A stretch of 21,674 bases of DNA from a bacterium (GTDB lineage Bacteria > Patescibacteriota > Gracilibacteria > JAUYGZ01), in NCBI GenBank assembly GCA_030699855.1, contig JAUYKR010000054.1, positions 1-21,674 of the forward strand, read 5' to 3'. Under the pieces are notes generated by a model. That model was not told where the DNA came from. It searched no databases and saw only the letters and a list, made by a program, of their open reading frames with translations. Shown piece after piece: positions 16,001-21,674 of this stretch. Position numbers and translations under genes: made by a program. Every line of letters starts with the position of its first letter. The stretch's first letter is position 1.

Positions 16001-18228
16001 AGTGTACGGCAGCTCTCAGGTGGTACATGTCTCTGGATCCAAGGCCGGAGCGAAACAACATCAGACAGTATATAGAGGCTCTAGAGGCAGATCCCGCACA
16101 GGCAAATCCCCCGGATGGGGCGATACAGCTTCTTGATCTGGCCTGGAATATTGCACTCCAGGTCTATGACCTCAATGAGATTGGTCGGGTTAGCGAAGCC
16201 TATGCAAAAGAGAGAGATTTTTACCGAAGGCATCTGCCTGCTGGGGTCAAAAAGGGCAGCGCCTTACCAATTGTTCCCCAGGTGATGCTGTCGCAGTGTG
16301 GAACGTCCGGAGATGGTGTTCATGAGCCCTGGAAAAGGGCTTTGGAGGAGCTTGGAGCCTGGGGGAATTTTCTGAGGGAGGTCTATGGCCGGGAGTCCGG
16401 GACTCCGGTTTATTCGGTCCAAATGCCGGTATCGATGGTTCCTCTTTTTGAAACTCCGGAAACGACCGATCCTGAATATATCCAGAGCTATTTGCGTTCA
16501 GTGTTTGCCACCATGGCTCATAGCGATCCGTATGTCATGAATCGTGATTGCTCGGAGATCTTTATCGCCGGGTCGGATCTCTCCCGATTGATGGGTCAGG
16601 AAGCGGCACGCGTTCAGTTCGAAAAAGTGTGCAGCGCGGTCGATGAGTTCAACCGTCGTTATGGCACGGATGTTCGGGTCAAGTTCGGCTGCGGGGAGGC
16701 CCCGAATCGGCAGGGGGGCGACATCAGCGAGGATGCCGGACTTTCCCTTCTCAGGGGCAAGCTCCGCGATGATTGTCCGGATTCAACCGGATCTGAGGAG
16801 CTGCGATTGAGGCGGTTTTTGCGGGAAAAATTCGGACAGCATTATCAGAGGACTTTGACGACTCCAATGAGTGGAGTGGTAGATATGGCCGAGCAATTTC
16901 CCCTGCACGCGGTTACAGTCCAGAGCCGCTTCCGCGATCGGATGAGATTTGTGGAATGGAGCCGATTGCGCTGGCAATTTGAGCGCTGGAGAAGGGCCCA
17001 TGACCGGGATTTTGCGTTGGATCATCAGGGAAGACGGACGCGCTTTGCACCACCACTCTCCGCGTATGAAGCAGGTGGTGAGCGTTATTTTCTCGAGCTC
17101 GCGCGCCGCCATGGTTTTACCCGCTATCGGGAGATCATGGGGGCCCCCTCTGGTGAGGGAAGCGAAAAGGGGAAGCCCGGCCCACTCGGGGATGGGAATG
17201 TCGCTTCGCTGCCCGGACTCATCGAAGTCATTGCCAAGCTGGTTCCCAAGGTTCGGCCTCGTCCCTCGGCCCGTCCCGGGAATGACAATACCCTGGCTTC
17301 CGAGGTCTACGACCTGGCTCATACTCCGGAGGTCAATGCCCGGGCGATTTCGGTAACGGCTGCTTCCAGCTTGTTGATGCCGGCGTTTTTGTTGGACAAG
17401 CGGGCGATCCTGGAGGGCCAGGAGCAGAATAGAACCCTGACCCGGTATCTGTCCAACTTTCGCGGAGTACGAAACCTCCTCAAACAGATGCTGATGTTTG
17501 CCACGGTTCGCCCGACAACTTGTCGGATCTTGCGCCAGAATGGCTTGAGTGACGTGGCCGATCTACTTGATCGCGAGTGGGAGGGCTTAGTCCGATTTGT
17601 TCCCGCTCTCCAGCAGGAACTCAGAGATCGCATTTGTCTGACGCAGCATCAGAACGAACTGGAGCTGGTTCAGGCACGCGGAGGTCAGAACAGGTTGATA
17701 CAGTGGTGGGCCAGGAGGAAATTTTCCAGACGAGGTCCTATTGATACCAGCAGCTGGTCTGTGGCCGAGCTCCAGATGTTTGCCAGGGCGCAAAAACCCC
17801 TGTTCCGCGAGCTCCTCGATCCCAGCTGGGCGAAAGGGATTGGCAAAAGCGAAGTGTGCACCGGCCAGTTTTTGGCAAAGGGTACATTGGCCTGGCAACG
17901 CCAATACGAGCGCAGGGCTTCCATTTTGCTCGATCAGGTCTGTGAGCAAGTCAACTCCCATCAGCGCTTCCTGAGGGTGCTGGATGAGGTGGCGCAGACG
18001 TGTCTGGCCGAACAGGGTGGAGAATTGGTGGAGATCAAAAAGAACATCATTGCTTGCTTGCAAGGAATTTGCGAAGGTGATGCAATCTTACCTGCTGCCG
18101 CGAGAGAGAGTGTAGCTCTTCAATCAGCTTTTGCCGGCCTGTCTCGATTTGAACCCTCTAATGAGGGCTTGGTAGCTTTCGATGAACTGTTGGCGGCTTT
18201 CGGATTTGTGGAGGGTACGATGGGATAG
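13096..18228 (+). CDS. Fusion of a PLP aminotransferase and a divergent PEP carboxylase
   Basis: One uninterrupted 1710-residue frame. Residues 1-~170 are unrecognised. About 175-645 form a fold-type I aminotransferase: GGATG at 279-283 (PLP phosphate loop), W305, N360 in HNPSG, D393 and Y396 in DEPY, Schiff-base K439, R447 eight residues later as in aspartate aminotransferase, and R603 in VRINA (substrate carboxylate). About 660-1710 resemble PEP carboxylase: TVHPTQ (H689) like TAHPTE, VPLFET (E1119) and AGSD (D1161) as metal ligands, GCGEAPNR (R1205) like the archaeal-type loop, QSxxR (Q1276), RAISVT (R1416), and a C-terminal Gly as in all PEPCs. D1161 to R1205 spans 44 residues, equal to E. 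coli D543-R587. Inferred overall reaction: PEP + bicarbonate -> oxaloacetate, then transamination to aspartate. Substrates are unproven. TTG 13093 is an alternative start. The gene ends in tandem TAG TAA. Confidence 0.85.
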   Translation: MNVMNPSLFPSRFVYVLAEYGDGTGFAAPPGLRRFPFSFREKGFFSKSPSAAEITNAIEAAYEHADIAARMKAVRRVFLELRVIAGESESGFQPGLQVEALFDRAEGDTPEGAIRLIRSQFPRLFWSESARADNAVLDRDWPELLQGNDGTILSRTGMPKSGVPVQSARIAQHVDARFRASIGIAFDESGQVLANPVLKEHLRAYVDRVGDRAEPPLEESERAQLLEKIFQYNGNDGWYRRFSKQLFLSDCKNPNLSKREAAQSAYERALRVAPISVPGGATGMEYGFACGVTGGSKVLCPKTYWGAINLKAEHYDTLASDCEYVDGDGVIRPDRLRAALEQARRQRYKRVTLYFNFPHNPSGAMPTKAQAKELADVVQESARDGFFINIICDEPYDPFTRDSADASGGNRVIDRPFSSYMVPGQNKNMLTMVCRNGTKRFGVYGFRHADFAVLTPENVSEAVIVAVDSKLRGLRRGLNSFGSALNEILTAVAVTGNPRMCLEGLSDEETREAILRYQEQYEAAMITYMAECSEAMTAACSVPGVQEHLKLVGDPGVDAAGGFFISLQPTDSLRAEGVTADDIHCAGVFSGNCGVIATNDYVRINATAIAPGDRETFVRHLAAAVELAKSWRAAGRDPQTEADEVGDFESLFWQRVERSLYRYLLEIPEERGERSVVEHRDRLFDETVHPTQLTPNGFQGAFLSQIKESQREFRRMRNEGGEAEWTNDFCRLRARSLRDALQAAFVGKVRRFSNAKIEPHHLSDHHAELQGDGINVGVFMSIDESDDPDDFLLTRVYPSCHSQNGTVYDETIEFVQQSKFLIANGICSRYVRWADRDGIKVVGRDSRAPGEMFTQYLDRMRADIEKGIRLGLAENCPDLLGQYHDALLAASENDEAIFELTLLLQTDRANGRRPLLEGLMEKAKAHRKDRIVRLKTILNRLKKEQEKLRAPRMTFVSDRISFHPRIDPKCTAALRWYMSLDPRPERNNIRQYIEALEADPAQANPPDGAIQLLDLAWNIALQVYDLNEIGRVSEAYAKERDFYRRHLPAGVKKGSALPIVPQVMLSQCGTSGDGVHEPWKRALEELGAWGNFLREVYGRESGTPVYSVQMPVSMVPLFETPETTDPEYIQSYLRSVFATMAHSDPYVMNRDCSEIFIAGSDLSRLMGQEAARVQFEKVCSAVDEFNRRYGTDVRVKFGCGEAPNRQGGDISEDAGLSLLRGKLRDDCPDSTGSEELRLRRFLREKFGQHYQRTLTTPMSGVVDMAEQFPLHAVTVQSRFRDRMRFVEWSRLRWQFERWRRAHDRDFALDHQGRRTRFAPPLSAYEAGGERYFLELARRHGFTRYREIMGAPSGEGSEKGKPGPLGDGNVASLPGLIEVIAKLVPKVRPRPSARPGNDNTLASEVYDLAHTPEVNARAISVTAASSLLMPAFLLDKRAILEGQEQNRTLTRYLSNFRGVRNLLKQMLMFATVRPTTCRILRQNGLSDVADLLDREWEGLVRFVPALQQELRDRICLTQHQNELELVQARGGQNRLIQWWARRKFSRRGPIDTSSWSVAELQMFARAQKPLFRELLDPSWAKGIGKSEVCTGQFLAKGTLAWQRQYERRASILLDQVCEQVNSHQRFLRVLDEVAQTCLAEQGGELVEIKKNIIACLQGICEGDAILPAAARESVALQSAFAGLSRFEPSNEGLVAFDELLAAFGFVEGTMG

Positions 18229-18233
18229 TAACC

Positions 18234-18262
18234 TTGCCTTGTTTGGCTTTCTTTAGTACAAT
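18234..18262 (+). promoter_or_regulatory. Promoter of tyrS
   Basis: -35 TTGCCT (18234-18239), 17-bp spacer, -10 TACAAT (18257-18262). Transcription would begin near 18269, 25 nt before ATG 18294. This position excludes the upstream in-frame start at 18234, which would place the promoter inside the coding region. Confidence 0.7.
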
Positions 18263-18293
18263 GCGGAGGCTCATTTCTCATCACCTCTCATGC

Positions 18294-19508
18294 ATGGCCA
18301 AGGCTGCTCTTCCTTTGGATGAATTATTGACTCGTGGAGTCGAGCAAGTGATTGTTCGTCAGACTCTGGAACAACGATTAAAGAGTGGTGATAAGATTCG
18401 CCTGTATCTTGGCATTGATCCGACCGGAGCTGATCTGCATTTGGGGCATAGCATAGCGCTGCGCAAGCTTCGCGATTTTAGTGAACTCGGTCATGAGGTC
18501 ATCCTGCTGATTGGCAACTTCACCGCCTTGATCGGCGATACTTCCGACAAGGAAGGTATGCGGCAGGTGATGACGATGGAGCAGATCGAAACCAACTTGA
18601 AAACCTATAAGGAGCAAGCTTCAAAAATTTTGGACTTCAACAAAATTCAGATTCGATTTAATTCCGATTGGTTGTCCAAGCTCGCGTTTGAGGACGTGGT
18701 GAAGCTGGCCCAGCAGTTTACGGTGCAGCAGATGATCGAGCGCGACATGTATCAGCGCCGTCTGGATGGTGGAAAGCCCATCGGGCTCCATGAATTTCTT
18801 TATCCGCTGATGCAGGGTTACGACAGCGTGGCTATGGACGTGGATCTGGAGGTGGGAGGCAATGATCAAACCTTCAACATGCTGGCGGGGCGCACGCTGC
18901 AACGCATTTACAACCAAAAGGAAAAGCATGTGTTGGCCACCAGCCTGATCGAAGGCACGGACGGTCGAAAGATGGCCAAGGCTTATAACAACATGATCCG
19001 TCTGATGGACGAACCAGCGGAGATGTTCGGGAAGGTCATGTCGATGGCCGATGACATGATTGTCCGTTACTTCACTTTGCTTACCGATGTTTCTCTCAAG
19101 CAGATCGACGAGTACCGAAAGGCTATGGAGGGTGGAGAAAATCCCAAGAACTTTAAAGTTTTACTCGCTAAAGAAATCGTCACTATGTACCACGATGCCA
19201 AGGCCGCGGACCAATCCGCGAAGGATTTTGATGAAGTGTTTGCCAAAGGCGGCAAGCCAGAGAAGGTTGATCGGGTGAAGTTTGACAGCGGAAAATTTAA
19301 GGTCTTCGCTCTGCTCGAAGAGTTGGAAATGGTGGAATCCCGCGGAGATGCCAAGCGCTTGATCGAACAGGGAGGGGTGCGAATCGATGAGGAAAAAATT
19401 ACCGACAAGGACGCCATCGTGGAGCTGAAAGTAGGAGAGGTCAAACTGCTCCAGGTGGGCAAGCGCAAGTGGCTGGAGGTGGAGGGCAAGGAAGAAATCG
19501 AGGACTAA
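18294..19508 (+). CDS. tyrS: Tyrosyl-tRNA synthetase
   Basis: This class I synthetase charges tRNA-Tyr. From ATG 18294 the protein is 404 residues. HLGH (49-52) is the HIGH signature; YPLMQGYDS and VGGNDQ shape the tyrosine pocket. The KMSKS loop reads KMAKA (226-230), keeping both Lys. The C-terminal ~65 residues form an S4 RNA-binding domain (ALLEELEMVESRGDAKRLI). The architecture matches the shorter bacterial TyrRS type seen in proteobacteria and others. An upstream in-frame ATG at 18234 would add 20 non-conserved residues. There is no Shine-Dalgarno site. It follows the fusion gene by 65 bp and has its own promoter. Confidence 0.97.
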   Translation: MAKAALPLDELLTRGVEQVIVRQTLEQRLKSGDKIRLYLGIDPTGADLHLGHSIALRKLRDFSELGHEVILLIGNFTALIGDTSDKEGMRQVMTMEQIETNLKTYKEQASKILDFNKIQIRFNSDWLSKLAFEDVVKLAQQFTVQQMIERDMYQRRLDGGKPIGLHEFLYPLMQGYDSVAMDVDLEVGGNDQTFNMLAGRTLQRIYNQKEKHVLATSLIEGTDGRKMAKAYNNMIRLMDEPAEMFGKVMSMADDMIVRYFTLLTDVSLKQIDEYRKAMEGGENPKNFKVLLAKEIVTMYHDAKAADQSAKDFDEVFAKGGKPEKVDRVKFDSGKFKVFALLEELEMVESRGDAKRLIEQGGVRIDEEKITDKDAIVELKVGEVKLLQVGKRKWLEVEGKEEIED

Positions 19509-19512
19509 GCCC

Positions 19513-19541
19513 TTGAAAAGCCGCTCGAGAACTGCTATAAT
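19513..19541 (+). promoter_or_regulatory. Promoter of the conserved small protein gene
   Basis: Near-consensus sigma70 promoter: -35 TTGAAA (19513-19518), 17-bp spacer, -10 TATAAT (19536-19541). It begins 5 bp after the tyrS stop codon. The predicted transcription start is near 19548. Confidence 0.85.
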
Positions 19542-19603
19542 GGTACACTGCTCTGAGAGTGATGGGGGAAAGAGCCAGTAAAAAATATTTCAAAACAAAA
19601 CCT

Positions 19604-20179
19604 ATGGCGTCCAAAATAGATGCAATACAGCAAATGATTACCAGCGCGGAAGCTTCCCTCCGGAGTGCCAAAAAGCTGCTTCTGGAGCTTTCTGGAGAGG
19701 ACGTGCCGGAAGGCCAGATGGATTTTGCCCCGGCGGTCAGCAGCTCCTCTCAAAATCCCAATAAAGTGATTGAGGGTATTTTCAATGGCGAGCAGATGGT
19801 GGCGGGAGATGGAGAAGCCTATCCGGTTCCGGCCAACTACGCTTCCAAGTCCAAACTGGTGGCTGGTGATCAACTCAAGCTCAGCATCATGCCGGACGGC
19901 AAACTAATGTACAAACAAATCGGTCCAGCTCCGCGCAAGAGCCTGATGGGCACCCTGGTCAACGGTGACGGACAGTACAAGGTGCTGGCCGGAAAGAGGA
20001 CTTACAAAGTCTTGCTGGCCTCCGTGACCTATTACAAGGGCAAGGTGGGGGATAACGTGACCGTTACCGTTCCCGCTTCCGACGATAGCGATTGGGCGGC
20101 CATTGAAGCGGTATTGCCTTCCGATGTGAAAGAGCTGAATGTGAATGAGGAAGAGCCGGAAGAAGAAGTTGAATTTTAA
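19604..20179 (+). CDS. Conserved hypothetical protein of CPR-like genomes, cytosolic
   Basis: From ATG 19604 the protein is 191 residues. The N-terminal ~35 residues form an amphipathic helix, probably coiled coil (SKIDAIQQMI to KKLLLEL). A compact, probably beta-rich domain follows, with GIFNGEQM, YPVPANYASKSKLVAGD, a YKQIGP motif and YKVLLASVTYYKGKVGD. The tail is acidic (EEEPEEEVEF). I recall similar unnamed proteins in Patescibacteria, but know no function. The PVPANYASKSKL stretch looks like a conserved core worth structural comparison. Starts at ATG 19562 or GTG 19559 are possible and would add 14-15 residues; 19604 was chosen because it begins MASK and matches the ATG-GCN starts of other genes here. 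A strong dedicated promoter suggests good expression. Confidence 0.8.
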   Translation: MASKIDAIQQMITSAEASLRSAKKLLLELSGEDVPEGQMDFAPAVSSSSQNPNKVIEGIFNGEQMVAGDGEAYPVPANYASKSKLVAGDQLKLSIMPDGKLMYKQIGPAPRKSLMGTLVNGDGQYKVLAGKRTYKVLLASVTYYKGKVGDNVTVTVPASDDSDWAAIEAVLPSDVKELNVNEEEPEEEVEF

Positions 20180-20342
20180 GGAGGGAAAGAGGGAAGAAGC
20201 TTGCTCGCTGCGGATTGCCCATAACTACCCCCAAAATCAACAGGGTTCTAACTTCAGTTATTCCTTCAACCAAATAAAACTAGATGGGTTATTTTGGCCC
20301 ACAGCAGTCCTCGCATCGCAATTTTCTTCCCTCTTTCCCTCC
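20180..20342. repeat. Intergenic element bounded by 19-bp perfect inverted repeats
   Basis: The left arm GGAGGGAAAGAGGGAAGAA (20180-20198) begins at the base after the TAA of the upstream gene. Its exact reverse complement is at 20324-20342, one base beyond the uvrC stop. Imperfect similarity between the two ends continues for about 20 bp further inward. The 125 bp between the arms hold no recognisable gene. It could be a shared bidirectional 3' structure or a small non-autonomous mobile element. No target duplication was seen. Confidence 0.85.
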
Positions 20343-20343
20343 G

Positions 20344-21674
20344 CTACTTTTCGGTACCCCCCAGCTTTTCCTTCAACATTTTCGCAATGTACTGGCCGAC
20401 CACGCGTTCCAGGTCTGCCATGGGGGCGGATTTGATCGCATTGATGGAGCCGAACTGTTTCAGCAGCCGCCGTTTGATGATGAGGCCGATGCCGGGGATG
20501 TCATCGATTTCCGATGCGGTCAGTTTCTTACCACCCAGCTTTTTTCTCAGCTCATTGGCGAAGCGGTGGGATTCGTCGCGCAGGCGTTGAACCAGATATA
20601 GAGCCTGGGAGTTTTTAGCCAGGAGAATGGAGGAGAGTTGGGAATAAGGAGTTGGGAGTTCAGAGTTCGGAGTCGGGAGTGGGGAGCCTGCCTGTCCCAC
20701 CACGGCGGGTAGGCCGGTAGGCAGGTGGGGAGTTGAAGGTTGATGTGTTGGTTTTGGAAGGAAAATTTCTTCCTCGCGCTTTGCGAGACCAATCATGGGG
20801 ATGTTCAGGCCGGAGCTTTTCAGCACTTCCAAACCGGCATTCAGCTGGCCCTTGCCGCCATCCAGAATGATCAGGTCCGGAGTTTGAGTGAAGGAAGTAT
20901 CATCTTTAGTTTTTTTGCTGATTTTGTAGATAAGGAAGGTTAGTTCGGAGTAAGGAGTTGGGAGTAAGGAGTGAGGAGTTTGGAGTTGGGAGTTGGGAGT
21001 TTGTTTTTTTAGGAATTCTGGAACTTTTTTTAGCTCGGTGAAGCCGAAGCTGAGGTAATCCTCCTTTTCATCTTTTTTACAGGCCACGTAGAGGTGGGTT
21101 GTCTTCACCTTCTCAATCAGTTGTGACCAGAGCTGGTGTTTCAAGGCTCGATTCAGGTGTTCACCTTCGATCCAGGTCTGTCCGAGAACAGTGAGAGTAT
21201 TGTGGTCTGTGGGGCGATTGGGAGTATTGGGATGGGAGAAGGAAGCAAAACCCACCAAGTTCGACTCCTGCGCTTCGGCCTGGTAATACAGGCCGACAAA
21301 CCGGCTCCAGTCCAGATCCTCCTCGGTTTCAAGCGTTTTTTGGATGGTTTCCTGATCCTTTTTAAGTGGTTTTTTGAAGCTGTACCCTTTCAGATTCGGC
21401 GCCGAGAACTGGCTCAGGCGTTGCAGCCTTCGCCTCAAGATTTCCTGAAGTGATTTGCAGTCGTCTATTTCCCCATTTTCCAATTCTTTCAGTTTAAAGT
21501 GGCGGTACTCCTTTTTTTCCGGAGAACCCTTCAAAAAGACCACCATCGAGGCGGTGGTTTGTTCGCCGCCCATGTGGGAGATATCGTAGCATTCGATCCG
21601 CTTCAGCTCGGCTTCCAGTCCCAGCTCATCGGCTAGGTCCCGGGCGGCCTGACTGGTTTTGGCGGCATCGCTCA
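20344..21674 (-). CDS. uvrC: Excinuclease ABC subunit UvrC, 5' end beyond window
   Basis: UvrC makes both incisions in nucleotide excision repair. About 442 C-terminal residues are visible; the frame is open to the right edge, so the GIY-YIG nuclease and UvrB-binding parts lie outside. Present are the RNase H-like 5'-nuclease domain (CYDISHMGG, then PDLIILDGGKGQ and AKREEEIFLP), the RDESHRFA motif and a C-terminal helix-hairpin-helix region (DDIPGIGLIIKRRLL). DISH and DGGKGQ are 241 residues apart against 67 in E. coli: an insertion of ~175 residues contains a GNAT-like region and a heptamer array. A second insertion after IFLPKP holds another array and a palindromic element. No catalytic residue seems lost, so the gene is probably functional. 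It converges on the small conserved gene. Confidence 0.95.
   Translation of the reverse strand, partial: SDAAKTSQAARDLADELGLEAELKRIECYDISHMGGEQTTASMVVFLKGSPEKKEYRHFKLKELENGEIDDCKSLQEILRRRLQRLSQFSAPNLKGYSFKKPLKKDQETIQKTLETEEDLDWSRFVGLYYQAEAQESNLVGFASFSHPNTPNRPTDHNTLTVLGQTWIEGEHLNRALKHQLWSQLIEKVKTTHLYVACKKDEKEDYLSFGFTELKKVPEFLKKQTPNSQLQTPHSLLPTPYSELTFLIYKISKKTKDDTSFTQTPDLIILDGGKGQLNAGLEVLKSSGLNIPMIGLAKREEEIFLPKPTHQPSTPHLPTGLPAVVGQAGSPLPTPNSELPTPYSQLSSILLAKNSQALYLVQRLRDESHRFANELRKKLGGKKLTASEIDDIPGIGLIIKRRLLKQFGSINAIKSAPMADLERVVGQYIAKMLKEKLGGTEK
20633..20734 (+). repeat. NGGAGTT heptamer array interrupted by a palindromic element, in uvrC
   Basis: Eight diverged units run from 20633 to 20688 (for example AGGAGTT, GGGAGTT, CAGAGTT, CGGAGTC, GGGAGTG). 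The palindromic element at 20687-20725 follows, then one more unit, GGGAGTT (20728-20734). All are read in the uvrC frame as Pro/Thr/Ser/Leu-rich peptide between IFLPKP and the ALYLVQRLRDE segment. Confidence 0.85.
20687..20725. repeat. 39-bp GC-rich palindromic element within uvrC
   Basis: CCTGCCT (20687-20693) and AGGCAGG (20719-20725) are perfect 7-bp inverted ends of a GC-rich 39-bp block with further internal CCC/GGG pairing. In the uvrC frame it reads TGLPAVVGQAG. I recall similar CCTGCCT/AGGCAGG palindromes scattered in CPR genomes, inside and between genes. Heptamer units flank it on both sides. Confidence 0.7.
20946..21001 (+). repeat. NGGAGTT heptamer array in uvrC, 8 units
   Basis: Eight consecutive units: CGGAGTA, AGGAGTT, GGGAGTA, AGGAGTG, AGGAGTT, TGGAGTT, GGGAGTT, GGGAGTT. 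On the uvrC sense strand they encode a peptide around NSQLQTPHSLLPTPYSEL. It lies inside the large insertion between DISH and DGGKGQ. One unit that would give a TAA codon in frame has TTA instead. Confidence 0.92.

Noticed and set aside
13096..18228. Possibility that the fusion is two genes joined by a sequencing error
   Set aside because: There is no stop, start-site context or promoter near the domain border around 15000-15100, and codon phase is continuous. It cannot be fully excluded without reads.
1..21674. tRNA, rRNA, IS transposases or phage genes
   Set aside because: None was recognised on either strand.

Overview
The window looks like part of the chromosome of a Patescibacteria (CPR) bacterium, possibly on the Peregrinibacteria/Gracilibacteria side. 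The clues are a cysteine-rich protein of a type I associate with CPR genomes, a TrmB-type regulator, an S15 protein with a histone-like lysine tail, a small conserved protein I recall only from CPR-like genomes, and tight gene packing. The phylum call is an inference. All 14 visible stop codons are TAA or TAG (8 and 6); none is TGA. Most starts lack a Shine-Dalgarno sequence and sit on short leaders behind TTGnnn-17-TAnnnT promoters.

Layout. 1-915 (-): 5' part of a Cys-rich solenoid-like protein, divergent from a TrmB-like regulator (1053-1838, +). The regulator converges on priA (1840-3894, -) with one base between stops. rpsO (3981-4427) and pnp (4567-6687) form the classic pair and are followed by a CPA2-type cation/proton antiporter (6717-7907). 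This meets groES-groEL (9866-7909, -), which has a CIRCE operator over its promoter. Divergent from groES is a secreted Ser/Thr/Pro-rich protein (10025-11377) ending in a strong terminator. Then come pdxS-pdxT (11486-12949), a 1710-residue fusion enzyme (13096-18228), tyrS (18294-19508) and a conserved small protein (19604-20179). The last converges on uvrC (20344 to the right edge, -, 5' part missing).

The most striking object is the 1710-residue protein. Its first part is a PLP-dependent fold-type I aminotransferase with all key residues visible. Its second part is a divergent phosphoenolpyruvate carboxylase with the catalytic His signature, both metal ligands, an active-site Arg loop and the terminal Gly. 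Together they could turn PEP, bicarbonate and an amino donor into aspartate in one polypeptide. It follows the PLP synthase genes pdxS-pdxT, which make the aminotransferase cofactor.

A second theme is repeat invasion of repair genes. Arrays of a 7-bp unit (NGGAGTT) are read in frame inside both priA and uvrC and were not noticed as arrays elsewhere in the window. uvrC also carries a GNAT-like insertion between catalytic motifs, a 39-bp palindromic element, and a 19-bp perfect inverted repeat beyond its stop codon whose other arm abuts the stop codon of the convergent gene.
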